Positions 23,856-34,131 of a DNA stretch of 64,000 nt are shown here, piece after piece. Within the stretch, counting starts at the first letter, position 1. Every line of letters begins with the position of its first letter. Made by a program: the position numbers and the translations under genes. Source of the DNA: Siphonodentalium dalli. Its lineage: Eukaryota > Mollusca > Scaphopoda > Gadilida > Siphonodentaliidae. The notes beneath the pieces are model-generated. The model ran no database searches. It had not been told where the DNA came from and worked only from the letters and a program-made list of their open reading frames with translations. Location: contig CP136065.1 in assembly GCA_032622095.1 (NCBI GenBank), forward strand, positions 219,524,151 to 219,588,150, written 5' to 3'.

Positions 23856-26235
23856 TGGTAAAAAAACCAGCATCATATCAACCGATATCCCAAGCTGTTG
23901 TTGACCGAGAAGACTTGGTCTAGGTTTAAACAACATTTAATCCTTCCCAATACTTTTGCAAACAATTCAACAAACAGTTTAAATTAATACAAAGATGGAG
24001 GATGGGGAAGATGAGGATCAGAGAGCTATATGCTTTTATAGATTGTAAAAGGTGCAGACTGTTATCTCATAGGTTAGTGGTGGGCGCCCCGCCTGGCGCC
24101 CCCGGCGTGAGCACATCCCTGGGTGCAGACTGTTATCTCATAGGTTAGTGGTGGGCGCCCCGCCCGGCGTGAGCACATCCCTGGGTGCAGACTGTTATCT
24201 CATAGGTTAGTGGTGGGCGCCCCGCCCGGCGTGAGCACATCCCTGGGTGCAGACTGTTATCTCATAGGTTAGTGGTGGGCGCCCCGCCCGGCGCCCCCGG
24301 CGTGAGCACATCCCTGGGTGCAGACTATTATCTCATAGGTTAGCGCATTTCCAGGATAGATAACACTTCGGTGTAACTTTATCACACAAAAATGGTGAGA
24401 ATGACCAATTGAGCATTAGTTGGTCATTAAGAGAGACCCTATCAAATCCAGTCGGAAGTCGGGATTTTTTTACACTGTGCCAATGCATTCTCTTATATAT
24501 GCGAGTCGACCATAGGTCGCCTCGCATATATAAGAGAATGCATTGGCCTAACAATTTTTTATCATTTTTTTTTAATAAATGTTTCTTACAATTTTTAGGA
24601 CATAAAATAAAAAACATCCATTATCCTGCAGGGAGCCCCACACATATATAGAAGCATATAGAAGAGTGTCGTCTGCTCATGTTTGTCTGGGGCTCTGTAT
24701 GGGTGAAATTATAAAATTGTTAAAGAATACAAGAAAAAATTATTAAAATTGTAAAAAATTGTTAGGCCAATGCATTCTCTTATATATGCGAGGCGACCTA
24801 TGGTCGACTCGCATATATAAGAGAATGCATTGGCACAGGGCCGTTCTGTTGGGTAAAGGGTTAAGAGAGACCCATACCATCTGTCTTGTTTATATTCATA
24901 TTATTGTCCCCCGACAAACAATTTGATAGGGACTATAGAAATGAGAGGTGTCCTTCCGTCGGTCTATCTTTGTTTCTTTCCATTGGTCCAAAACGTTTGT
25001 TGTCAGGATAATAGATTGAATAATAAACAACAGAAACTTGGTATGTGGCCTTCATTGAGAAAGCCCTGTTCGTTTGAATTTGGATCCAATCCGACTATTT
25101 ATGGCAGAGTTATACCTTTTCGACTTATAATTGCTGATTATTTTGTTGTCCGGATGATAATAACTCAAGTTATGATTATCCAACAGCTTTCAGATTTAGA
25201 ATGTTTATTAATCACATGAAAATGCTGGTCAAGTTCGAATTTGGGATCGGTCCGACCATTTCTGACAAGAGTTATGCCGCTTTTTCGACTTAGAATTTGC
25301 CCATTATAATCTGCTATCTATCAAATATGTTAAGGGTTTGCTGCATCTGAGCTATGTCTGGAGGTGGTAAGTTTAGATGGACATACACAGAAAACTAGTT
25401 AATTGTTAAGCTAGGGAAGAGCGTTATCAGCAAGTATATATATATGGCAGTTATTAATTTCCACTCAATTTGTATATTTGCTGAGAACTCTTCCCAAAAA
25501 TTCCCTTCTAAAACTATGATTAAAGTCATCTTTTTGACATTTTGATTGTTAATTTGTTATATAATATGCTTGATGTGGTCTTCAGATAGTATAGATTCCT
25601 TCATGTGGTGTACTAGCTTAACAATTAAGTAGTTTTCTGTGTAGGTTCATCTAAACTTTCCACCTCCAGACATAGCTCACCTCCAGACATAGCTCACCTC
25701 CAGACATAGCTCACCACCTCCAGACATAGCTCAGATGTGGAAACCCTTTAACAACATAGACAGCTGGAAGCAAAGTTTGATTCAATGATTATTCCCAAAA
25801 TAAAATTTTACATTAAAAAAAAATCCACTGGTCAAATATAGCCACCTTATTCGGGGGATGTGTTTCCTAGCAGCCTATTAACATTTGAGGCTAAATACCT
25901 TATCCATTTCTCGATGTTTTCTATATATTTTAGCTTTGATTTATTGATATGACTGTATTACGTTCTCACTATTTTCTTTCATAGGAAACAAAATTGATCA
26001 AGTTAGTAAACGAGAAGTTCCAACCCAATACGGAGTCGAATTTTCAACAAGACACGGAATGCAGTTTGTTGAAACATCAGCCAAAGAAGCAGATAATGTT
26101 GAACAATTATTCGTGGCCATTGCCAAACAATTGACTAATGAAGCACGACAAAACGAAATGAAGAGCGACAAAGATCATAAATTCCCATCAGGAGAATCTA
26201 CATCAATAACAAGTTCTTGTTGCAAGTTTGCGTGA
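19841..26235 (+). CDS. RAB30: Rab30 small GTPase (3 coding exons)
   Basis: A Golgi-associated Rab GTPase; in vertebrates it supports Golgi integrity and trafficking. Exons 19841-20011, 23037-23220 and 25985-26235 give 201 residues (human 203). P-loop GNAGVGKT 14-21; switch I GATIGVDF with Thr39; WDTAGQE 61-67 with the catalytic Gln; base-specificity motifs NKID 120-123 and SAK 150-152; C-terminal SSCCKFA with Cys197 and Cys198 for double geranylgeranylation. The first 57 residues ([20 protein letters not shown], then [19 protein letters not shown]) are nearly those of human RAB30, which separates it from other Rabs. Exons 1/2 join in phase 0, 2/3 in phase 1 (the Gly codon is split G|GA). A 15-base leader between an acceptor at 19825 and the ATG shows that an upstream non-coding exon exists. 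Introns of 3.0 and 2.8 kb are filled with MITEs. Confidence 0.96.
20152..20640. repeat. Dispersed repeat beginning TAGCTCACCTGAG, RAB30 intron 1
   Basis: TTTAGCTCACCTGAGACGGA and GTCTCCGGTGGAGCTATAG open a non-coding stretch with two related blocks (ACATAACTATTTCACC..TAGTAATTCTTAAAATRT at about 20230 and 20520). Confidence 0.4.
20703..21080. mobile_element. GC-rich TIR element with CCGCGG minisatellite, RAB30 intron 1
   Basis: Ends TACCC..CTGGACAAAACAAGTGTCCA, inverted at 21048-21080; TA at both borders. The interior is a degenerate array of units near 22-24 bp of the type ACACCGCGGCCGAACGGCAA. It is far more GC-rich than its surroundings. Confidence 0.8.
21893..22157. mobile_element. CAAGCCTTGAAATAG double-hairpin MITE (copy 4)
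   Basis: Two complete hairpins between CAAGCCTTGAAATAGTG and CACTATTTCAAGGCTTG, in RAB30 intron 1. A 10-base GGGTGAATTA duplication is present in the second hairpin's left arm. Confidence 0.88.
22335..22950. mobile_element. Long inverted-repeat element, RAB30 intron 1
   Basis: Left arm ACCTTACGCGTATTTAAATT..GCGCACCCG..GCGCAAATTT pairs with right arm AAATTTGCGCAGCCGGGTGC..GAATTTAAATATGAGTAAGGT. The arms are about 75-95 bp and diverged. It ends about 90 bp before exon 2. Confidence 0.7.
23037..23220 (+). CDS. RAB30: RAB30 coding exon 2
   Basis: Acceptor TTTCTCTGTAG, donor GTGAGT. It opens [20 protein letters not shown] and ends in the first base of Gly119. Carries switch II. Confidence 0.95.
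23331..23905. mobile_element. MITE with GGGATATCGGTTGGG ends (copy 2), RAB30 intron 2
   Basis: Left ACAGCTTGGGATATCGGTTG, right CAACCGATATCCCAAGCTGT. The right arm holds a 29-base G run where copy 1 has GGGGCGGG. The interior is longer than in copy 1 and carries unrelated sequence. Confidence 0.8.
23824..23852. repeat. 29-base G homopolymer
   Basis: Uninterrupted G tract inside the right arm of the MITE at 23331-23905. Confidence 0.95.
24051..24345. repeat. GC-rich tandem repeat, units 71/62/62/71 bp plus partial
   Basis: Units start with GGTGCAGACTGTTATCTC at 24051, 24122, 24184, 24246 and 24317. The two shorter units lack nine bases from the GCGCCCCCGG part. It lies in RAB30 intron 2. Confidence 0.92.
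24427..24873. mobile_element. Double-hairpin element with mismatched ends (chimeric)
   Basis: The left flank is the AAATCCAGTCGGAAGTCGGG type; the right end is the family A terminus TGTTGGGTAAAGGGTTAA. Hairpins at 24480-24546 and 24767-24833. The core carries GGGAGCCCCACACATATATAG and TGTTTGTCTGGGGCTCTG. TTAAGAGAGACCC stands at both borders (24427 and 24861). Confidence 0.8.
24905..25310. repeat. Dispersed repeat beginning GTCCCCCGACAAACAA
   Basis: T-rich sequence with GTCAAGTTCGAATTTGGGAT and TCGACTTAGAATTTGC words shared with 47.8-48.2 and 49.2-49.5 kb. No durable reading frame. Confidence 0.5.
25330..25751. mobile_element. TTAA element with GGGTTTGCTGCATCTGAGC ends
   Basis: TTAA at 25330-25333 and 25748-25751. 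Arms of about 80 bp include GAGCTATGTCTGGAGGTGG and TTAATTGTTAAGCTA. In the right arm the CACCTCCAGACATAGCT segment is expanded to four tandem copies. It lies in RAB30 intron 2. Confidence 0.85.
25985..26235 (+). CDS. RAB30: RAB30 coding exon 3
   Basis: Acceptor TTTCTTTCATAG; opens (G)[12 protein letters not shown] and ends SSCCKFA plus TGA. Carries the guanine-specificity loops, the hypervariable tail and the prenylation signal. Confidence 0.95.
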
Positions 26236-26353
26236 ATGTTTATCAGATGTTATGTTGACTTGTTATCTCCACGCCTGAATGTTGTTAGCTCAGAAGGGTT
26301 ACAGTCATTATCAGGGTGAGAACTAGGCTAATCCTTTCCTATGCTATCCACAT

Positions 26354-26645
26354 CACCTGATTTATTCCATCGCCAGTAACTGTTAGCTACTTACAGTCAC
26401 CTGACTTACTCCATCACCAGTCATCGTCAACTACCTACTGTCACCTGATTTATTCCATCGCCAGTCACCATTAGCTACCTACGGTCACCTGATATATTAC
26501 ATTGCCAGTTACCGTTAGCTACCTACGGTCACCTGATTTATTCTATGGCCAGTTACCGTTAGCTACCTACGGTCACCTGATTTATTCTATGGCCAGTCAC
26601 CGTTAGCTACATGTACCTATGGTCACCTGATTTATCCCATCACCA
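26354..26645 (+). repeat. 44-bp minisatellite in the RAB30 3' UTR
   Basis: CACCTGATTTATTCCATCGC starts units at 26354, 26398, 26442, 26486, 26530 and 26574 (exact 44-bp spacing), then 26624 after a six-base insertion. It lies about 120 bases after the stop codon. Confidence 0.92.
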
Positions 26646-26968
26646 GTTACACTGTTGTTACACTATATCCTGTTCAGTGATTGGTCAACTGCCAATTGGG
26701 TCACCCTTTTCATTTCATAAAACGAACTTGACATCACAAATTGTTGACCTAATCTGATCTAATCAATAATAGAGGTCAGCAGAATAATTGGCCGTGCTTT
26801 TCAAAGTTCAGTCGAAGTGCATCTGGCAGTTATTTATATCGATCACGATATAGTTGCTAATTGCTTGGAAATCTTTTATTGGGCTGACTTAATATGCTGC
26901 GTGGGTTAGTCTGAAATTTTCAGCAGATTTTGTGAAAATAATCAGAATGCGCTCAGCTTATTTATGGG

Positions 26969-26974
26969 AATAAA
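26969..26974 (+). terminator. Candidate RAB30 poly(A) signal
   Basis: AATAAA, an unambiguous canonical signal after the RAB30 stop. Usage is inferred. Confidence 0.4.
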
Positions 26975-26998
26975 TCATCAAAAAGGTATATAAATATA

Positions 26999-27148
26999 AG
27001 AAATGAATGTAGCGGGTGTGTGTTATTGGGGGTATGGTGCTGTGGTCATTGGGGGGAACATTTAGTGAGAACCGGTTCACACAATATGCCCTATCGACCA
27101 CAGTGCAGTATATCCCGATAACACACACACCCACTACATTCATTTCTT
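26999..27148. repeat. Inverted repeat, arms about 33 bp
   Basis: AAGAAATGAATGTAGCGGG and TGTGTGTTATTGGG at the left pair with CCCGATAACACACACACCC and CTACATTCATTTCTT at the right. Confidence 0.75.
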
Positions 27149-27158
27149 AATTGAAACC

Positions 27159-27749
27159 TTAAAGGGGTACTGTACGCCAAATGTTGTTGTTGGTTTCTAT
27201 AGTCTCCGAGTCGGAGAATAAGGTAACAATTTTTCTATTATTTGAAAGTCTGTTGAGTACGAAGTCATGTTACGGATGACAAATTTACCGGAATGCAAAA
27301 ATACAAATTGTCGTTGTCGAGTAATTTTTGTAAAGTTTTCAACCAAATGAATCAAATAAAAGTTATATTATATGCATACTAGTCCCATATAATCATTTTA
27401 GTTATTGTATCGTCGCTAGTCAGTGAGTGGCTTGAGTGTTCTCCCCGTATCATCATAATATTTTAAGCGATCGTGTGTGCGATCGGTTTAAAAATCCAGT
27501 ATCCCTCAATTACTGTTTTTGATTACGGTAATTCGTAATTTAATTGACGCCATTTTATGGCTCCAGTCATAAATTTAATTTATATCAAATTATTAACTTT
27601 TAAATTATTAAATTTTAAGATAGCCTATTAACCTGAGCGTTTACAGAATACATCTTCGACTCAAATTACTTATGTTTCTATATATTATCGATATTAGATC
27701 GTTGTTGTCACCGGAAATTTAATGAAAATGGCGTACAGTACCCCTTTAA
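27159..27749. mobile_element. TTAA element with AGGGGTACTGTACGCCA ends
   Basis: TTAA at both borders. The 17-bp terminal repeats AGGGGTACTGTACGCCA / TGGCGTACAGTACCCCT are perfect. The interior of about 580 bp has no long frame. The ends resemble those at 34132-34459. Confidence 0.9.
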
Positions 27750-28398
27750 AATTGGAAGGAAAAAAAATAAGATTAAAGAAAAAAACTAATTTCAATAACA
27801 TTCTGTTAACTGCTGTACAACACATGTCATTCATTTAAAATGAAGTAACAATATATTAATCAAGTGAAAGCCCATTAGATTTATGTTGGTAATGATAGTA
27901 ACCCTTCAGAATGCCATAACTGTTTTTGATTCTCCCTGAATGTAAGCTGCATTTGATATTATAGCCCATGTTTTTATGCTGCGTATGTTATTGTGATGGG
28001 AGATTGATGTTGGAGCATTGTTGTCATGGAGTTAGTGGGGACGATCTGACGAGATTTTCATCTCAAATGAAATTATTTCCTGTGTGGTTTCTTTGTATCC
28101 TATCCTATCTTGGAACAGCGTTTTCAGATTGGATAGGAGATATGAATGTAACAAATAGTAGTTTGTTGTAGCCTAATATCCACCAAATGTGCTCTGGAAC
28201 ACTTGACAAGAGTTTTCCTATCGACACATTTGAAAAGGAAAATTAGGAAATGGAAATTCCTGTGCTGTTCAAATAGCGGAAGAATAAGATAAAATCTATA
28301 TCAAAAGCAAATGATTGTTAATACAGGTATTATATCTATAAAGTTATTAAACTAAGTTGGTATTCTGTTCAACTGACTAATATCGAGAATGGGTCTGA

Positions 28399-28614
28399 TT
28401 TAACCCTTTCAGTGCCAAGTCCGATTTTTGTATCAACCCATATTACATTGATCATTTTTCAAATTTATTGATTATAATAATGTGATACATTGATGGAAAG
28501 AGCTCTTAGAGCTCTTTCCATCAATGTATCACATTATTATAATCAATAAATTTGAAAAATGATCAATGTAATATGGGTTGATACAAAAATCGGACTTGGC
28601 ACTGAAAGGGTTAA
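28399..28614. mobile_element. TTAA element, perfect foldback (family B ends)
   Basis: TTAA at 28399-28402 and 28611-28614. From CCCTTTCAGTGCCAAGTCCG to its complement, the two arms of about 100 bp appear identical, meeting at GAGCTCTTAGAGCTC. Its outer 45 bp match one side of the hairpin-carrying family B elements. Confidence 0.93.
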
Positions 28615-28957
28615 GGCAATAAATTTATGTACTTCTCTCTGGTTGGTGTCCGGTCAGGTAATCGACATGTGACCAATACGCCTCCTAAAGGTGAGCAACT
28701 TCTGATCTTCAGATGCCAAACTGAATGGAACAGGACATTCCTATCTATCTACTTAGCAGTGTGAGAGTCGTTTTTTTTTCAGTTGTTATAATTAAGTGAA
28801 CAAATAGTTTTGAGATCTATATGTTTAATTTGCTGAAATGTCACCTTAATTTTGTAATAATAATGAATTTAATACTTTGTTTTTATAGCACTTATAATAT
28901 TCCACTGTCAAGTTCCAAGGCTCTATCCACCATTTTATAGGATTTTATAATGAGACC

Positions 28958-29340
28958 TTAACCCTTTACCCAACAGAAGGGCCCTGTGCCAATGCATTCT
29001 CTTATATATGCGAGTCGACCATAGGTCGCCTCGCATATATAAGAGAATGCATTGGCTTAACACATTAAAAATTATAAAATTGTTAAAGAATGTAAGAAAA
29101 AATGGTAAAAAGTGTTAAAAAAAGATTTTTTTTAGGCCAATGCATTCTCTTATATATGCGAGGCGACTGTATATGTATATACATATGCGCGGGCATAACT
29201 GTAACCATCACAATGTGGTCAATGAGCCGGTTCCAATGATATCCATATTTGTATGGTTCTATTGAGACAGACCGAAGATATTTTAGGCGGTTGAAGCTTT
29301 ATTTGGCCGGTTTTTGCCGGTTTGTTGGGTAAAGGGTTAA
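28958..29340. mobile_element. TTAA double-hairpin MITE, family A (copy 3, right hairpin broken)
   Basis: TTAA at both borders. The left hairpin is intact. The right one loses its second arm after GAGGCGACTGTATATG, where a short TATATGTATATACATATG palindrome replaces it. Confidence 0.88.
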
Positions 29341-29610
29341 GGAGTCGATTACTTAGGGCATTACTGTAGCTAATTCGCCATCATTTTGGTTGAGATATAT
29401 AGGTGAAGAAAACTCACTTTGATGTGAGATATCTTGCCACCATTTTTGAGCAAATTGTGATGTAGTAGTAGGTTCTCAGTTATGAGATAAGTCATTCGTG
29501 TCACTTGAATGGAGAGGGCAGTAGAAATAGCACTATTCTATTTGAACATCCATAAAATACAACCAATGTGACTAAATGATTTTTAGGAAAAAGTATTTCT
29601 AAAATGATTA
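29341..29610. other. Short stretch with no recognised feature
   Basis: AT-rich, no repeat ends or reading frame. Confidence 0.4.
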
Positions 29611-29614
29611 GGTA

Positions 29615-30035
29615 TAACCATTTCATGTCTGGAGCTTCCTGAATATTTGACAAACCCTGTGCCAATACATTCTCTTATATATGCGAGGCGACCTATGAAA
29701 AAAATTATAAAGAATGTAGGATTTTTTTTAATAAAATTGGTAAAGAATGTGACAAAAAATGATAAAATTGTTAAAGAATATAAGAACAAATTATAAAAAA
29801 TGATAAATTTGTTAAAGAATATAAGAAAAAGTGATAAAAATTGTTATAGAATGTAAGAAAAAATTATAAAAATTTAAAAATAAAATTGATAAAAACAGTG
29901 ATAAAAAATTGTTAGGCCAATGTATTCTCTTATATATGCAAGGCGACCTATGGTCGACTCGCATATATAAGAGAATGCATTGGCACAGGGTCTTTAATGT
30001 TAACGCCAGCGCAGCTCCCGTCATGAAAGGGTTGA
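29615..30035. mobile_element. Family C element, rearranged, with one intact family A-type hairpin
   Basis: Family C ends (TGTCTGGAGCTTCCTG..., CGCAGCTCCCGTCATGAAAGGG) surround a left half-hairpin, an A/T tract with many GTTAAAGAATRTAAGAAAAA units, and an intact right hairpin with the CGACC/GGTCG inner stem. TTAA borders are lost. Confidence 0.7.
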
Positions 30036-30430
30036 AGGCAACAACAAGTTAATTAGTTGGTGTACAAACCCGCGGAAACATTTTTACCGACATTGGAAAA
30101 AAAAAATGTACCGGTAAAACAATTATTAAAAAAAAAATTCTCATTGTGTTCAGTCTATGTAAGACTTCTCACCAAACCGTTCTATCAGTCATAATATAAT
30201 AGCATAGAAACTGAGAATACAATTAATGTGTTGGTTATATTTATTTTTATTCACAAAAAAGGATTTCAAGTGAATGTATATGAGATTTGCATTCAGCGGG
30301 ATCGTATGGAATAATCGACAATCGGTATGTCGAGACCTGCGCCCATTTAAAAAAAATTTCCCTCCTCCTTCCAGCTCCATCTAGAGATTGTTTTCCGTGA
30401 TGTTCGTAAACTAAGTAATAAGATTGTTGT

Positions 30431-30650
30431 GGCCTTACACTTAATGTGTCACATAACTTGGTGATCTCTCGTCGTGATATGGCTTGGCCTTACACTTAAT
30501 GTGTCACATAACTTGGTGATCTCTCGTCGTGATATGGCTTGGCCTTACACTTAATGTGTCACATAACTTGGTGATCTCTCGTCGTGATATGGCTTGGCCT
30601 TACACTTAATGTGTCACATAACTTGGTGATCTCTTCTCGTGATGTGGCTT
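30431..30650. repeat. 55-bp tandem repeat, four copies
   Basis: GGCCTTACACTTAATGTGTC starts units at 30431, 30486, 30541 and 30596. The copies are nearly identical, so the array is probably young. Confidence 0.95.
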
Positions 30651-30932
30651 GGTGGCTAAAACGACTTTTAACACTAACCAAACAAACTTGGTGATCTGAA
30701 TGTGTTGATCTGTTATACACTATATTTTGATATTACAAAATTTGTATTTTTTGTATAGTTTTAAGTTATCTGTTGAGTATAACACACAAGAGAATTTGCT
30801 GGTTTGTATGAGTTGGTATCAGTATTGAACATTTTATATAGTAAATTATACCAGACTAAAACCGTATGGGAATCTTGGAGTACAATGAAATGCACTCAAA
30901 GAAATCTCTGGTGGGACAAAATGTGCTACGAT

Positions 30933-32096
30933 TAGTGATGTTCCGATAATCAGAATTGGCCGATCGGCCATTGGCCGATAATAGCCCATTGGATATTAAT
31001 CGTACCTCGTAGTTGAACATCAGCTTTTACCGATTGTCAAATTAAAAAAAAAAAATTCTAGTATCTAAGCACAATACGCACGCTTCAATAAACGTATGCA
31101 ATACAACTAGTATTGAATGTAAAACGCAGTTGTAACAGCCTAAAAAGAAGCTATTGGCATCGTCCAAACAGTCTGATATGATTATATATAAGCATGGCAA
31201 TACACCTGCCCGACATATCCCGTGTAATATGAAGTTATTGGACACAAAATAGATTCAAAGAAAGCTTTAAACAGCTAATGACCTCATTACAATATAATTC
31301 CCTGTTGAGCATGTGCCATGCTGTGACGTCACATGCTATGTCAATAATTTGAAGCACACACTGAATGAATTAGTACAGTCGCGATCAGAACTGTCTTCAA
31401 TAACGACTAATGTGATGAGGGGCATAATTGGCTTTTTCGTCTGGGGGACAATATGGTGAAGTAGTCCCATATTGCATTTTTGTTTTCGCTCCGCGAGTCG
31501 CCATTGTTACAGTGATGCTCTCATTACAAGTTACGGCGTACGCAATGAAATATGCTTACCTAAACTTTGAACTTGGAAGCGGTCTCACGAAACAAAAATT
31601 TATTAGTTGGAACTATAAAAGCTTCCCAGTTGTTAAAAGACAAAAGGTGTGACCAATGGGAATTTGGGAAATCTCAGACAAATATGACAGCAATTATTAT
31701 CCATCAATCTAAATTTAATTAATAATCATCGCCATTCCATACATTGTCGCAACTTATAAGTATTCAATCAACACTTTTACACCGCATTCAAGTGTTCCCC
31801 ACAGTGTCATAACGTTACTCTGAGTTGGCACCTTTGATCTCTTTGTCAAACAACTACCGGTATACATCAAAGGCAGCGCAAAACTTACGTCGGCAGAAAT
31901 ACTTTTGTGGCAGTGTGTATATATGGCTTTGAAACTGTACCGAGATAGGAAGTGCAATGAGTGTATATATATCCATTATGGGAACAAACGCACAAGATAA
32001 ATATAAACATCGGAGTCGGAATACAAAATCGGCTGATTGTACCTCCAGTTATCGGAAATGGGTCCGATGGCCTTTTTCATTATTGGAACATCACTA
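30933..32096. mobile_element. hAT-like non-autonomous element
   Basis: Left end TAGTGATGTTCCGATAATC; right end TATTGGAACATCACTA. The ends are followed inward by GGCCGATCGGCC-type words typical of hAT termini. The 8-bp flanks GCTACGAT (30925-30932) and ACTGCGAT (32097-32104) agree at six of eight positions, fitting an 8-bp target duplication. No transposase frame in the 1.16 kb. Confidence 0.75.
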
Positions 32097-32333
32097 ACTG
32101 CGATTCAATATGCCAGCCGTATGTCCTGTACATTTCAACAAAAGTCCAGTAGAAATATAATATATGCATTATCTTAATAGGTAAAGCATCTTAAGCACCA
32201 CAAATCACCACACATATCAGTCACATTGAAACTACACCAAGATTTCATTTCAATCAACACCAGTATTGATTGTAATGAAATTTTGGTCTAGTTCCAATCA
32301 TACTGCACACATATAAACTGGTCTTAACCCTTT

Positions 32334-32722
32334 ACCCAACAGAAGGGCCCTGTGCCAATGCATTCTCTTATATATGCGAGTCGACCATAGGTCGCCTCGC
32401 ATATATAAGAGAATGCATTGGCTTAACACATTAAAAATTATAAAATTGTTAAAGAATGTAAGAAAAAATGGTAAAAAGTGTTAAAAAAAGATTTATTTAG
32501 GCCAATGCATTCTCTTATATATGCGAGGCGACCTATGGTCGACTCGCATATATAAGAGAATGCATTGGCACAGGGCATAACTGTAACCATCACAATGTGG
32601 TCAATGAGCCGGTTCCAATGATATCCATATTTGTATGGTTCTATTGAGACAGACCGAAGATATTTTAGGCTTTTGAAGTTTTATTTGTCCGGTTTTGGCC
32701 GGTTTGTTGGGTAAAGGGTTAA
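32334..32722. mobile_element. TTAA double-hairpin MITE, family A (copy 4)
   Basis: TTAA at both borders; hairpins 32355-32421 and 32512-32578, inverted. The asymmetric right flank (CATCACAATGTGG..GGTTTGTTGGG) is the standard family A tail. Confidence 0.93.
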
Positions 32723-33290
32723 GAGCAAAATCCATTATTTTTATTTGATGAGCCACTCAAAATGTTATTGACTTCTAGAAACTTGGTAATCGAAATTAGA
32801 TGATCTTTATACACTATATTTTGATACTATGACACTTTGGATTTATTTATAACTTTAAATACTATAAAATATATTTAGAAAATAATGGATTAATGAGAGA
32901 TTTTGTTGTTGGTGATACAAAGATTGAAAAGGTGCTTGACCTATCGTTATTTGAGCTTAAACTAGCCCAAGAACCGAATTTACTGAATCAACTAGTCATA
33001 TGTTTGTTTATATACTGTGTACACATCAGTAAGCCTGGGGGGGGCTAGAAGTGTCAAAAACTTAAAATGATACAGCCATGTCCAGATCCCATTGACTGTA
33101 CAGCATAATGAGTGTCATTGAGTTAACATCCAGATCTATAACTGAAATTATTTTCAGCTACCTGTACACATGTGGAAGTGCTTAGTTGTCTACTTCAAAG
33201 CTGACCATAAGCATCCCGGGTATTCTGGATGTGCTTACACCTGGTTTTGGAAATCATATCTCTGTTTAACTGTGGCAGTATTTCTGTTTA
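32723..33290. other. Non-repetitive stretch, no gene seen
   Basis: AT-rich with a short G8 run near 33040. No credible coding frame. Confidence 0.35.
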
Positions 33291-33297
33291 AAGGTAC

Positions 33298-33775
33298 TCA
33301 ATCCGTAAAGAGGGTCCCCATCTCAACAGATTTCAACAACAACAATCCGATCAGAGGGTCGTATATTACTATTTCTTTGGCTTTGGGGGTAAAAAATATT
33401 TGATTCTAGTCGAGGAACCCATCAAACAAAGCTCAGAGTTATTAGATATTGATTTTTGAAATTTGTTATGTTCTCGAGATGAATACTAATAATTGCCGTC
33501 AATTTCGTATCCTGCTCGAGATTTAACACCAAAACTCTATTCAAACAGACAAGGATGGATAACTCTAAAATCAAGTGGTAATAAAAACGCAATTTTGCCT
33601 GAGAGCTGGGCCAGGAAGTATTCCCGATAATGAAAAATAATAGATTTCTAAAATTGATATCTAACAAATCTGAGCTTTGATGGGTGACTTCCTCGACTCG
33701 AATCAAATATTTTTGACCCCCAGAAGCCATTGAAATAGTAATTGAGAGGAGTTTTATCGGATTGAGTACCTTTAA
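33298..33775. mobile_element. TTAA element family F (AGGTACTCAATCCG ends)
   Basis: TTAAAGGTACTCAATCCG at the left, CGGATTGAGTACCTTTAA at the right, 470 bp between. The arms pair further in (TCGAGGAACCCATC / GATGGGTGACTTCCTCGA). The right TTAA is shared with the next element. Confidence 0.9.
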
Positions 33776-34055
33776 CACGTCCATGACTGGAGCTTTCCAG
33801 AAATTTTGCGAAAACCCTGTACCAATGCATTCTCTTATTTAACTAAGTCTCCCATAGGGAGCCTCGCATATATAAGAGAATGCATTGGCCTAACAATATT
33901 TACCTTGACCTTGTAAGCCAGTGCATGCATTCTCTTATATATGTGAGTCTCCCATAATGCAAGGCTCCCTATGGGAGACTTGCATATATAAGAGAATGCA
34001 CTGGCACAGGATCATTAATGCTGCACCAGCGCAGCTCCAGTAATGCAAGGGTTAA
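33772..34055. mobile_element. TTAA double-hairpin MITE, family C (copy 2)
   Basis: Starts at the TTAA that ends the family F element and ends GCAAGGGTTAA. The left hairpin 33822-33888 is 67 bp, exactly as in family A, but its inner stem is CTCCC-ATA-GGGAG with the same T/C mismatch. Confidence 0.88.
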
Positions 34056-34131
34056 CTATAACAGAATGGTTATACATAACTGGCACATACAATAAGCTCA
34101 AAAATAAATATATATTTCCAGATTAATTCTT

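Noticed and set aside
23724-23936. Open frame with a poly-proline/poly-glycine run
   Set aside because: Produced by the G homopolymer in a transposon arm within a RAB30 intron.
30431-30650. Possible CRISPR array
   Set aside because: The 55-bp units are identical throughout with no variable spacers, and the DNA is eukaryotic.
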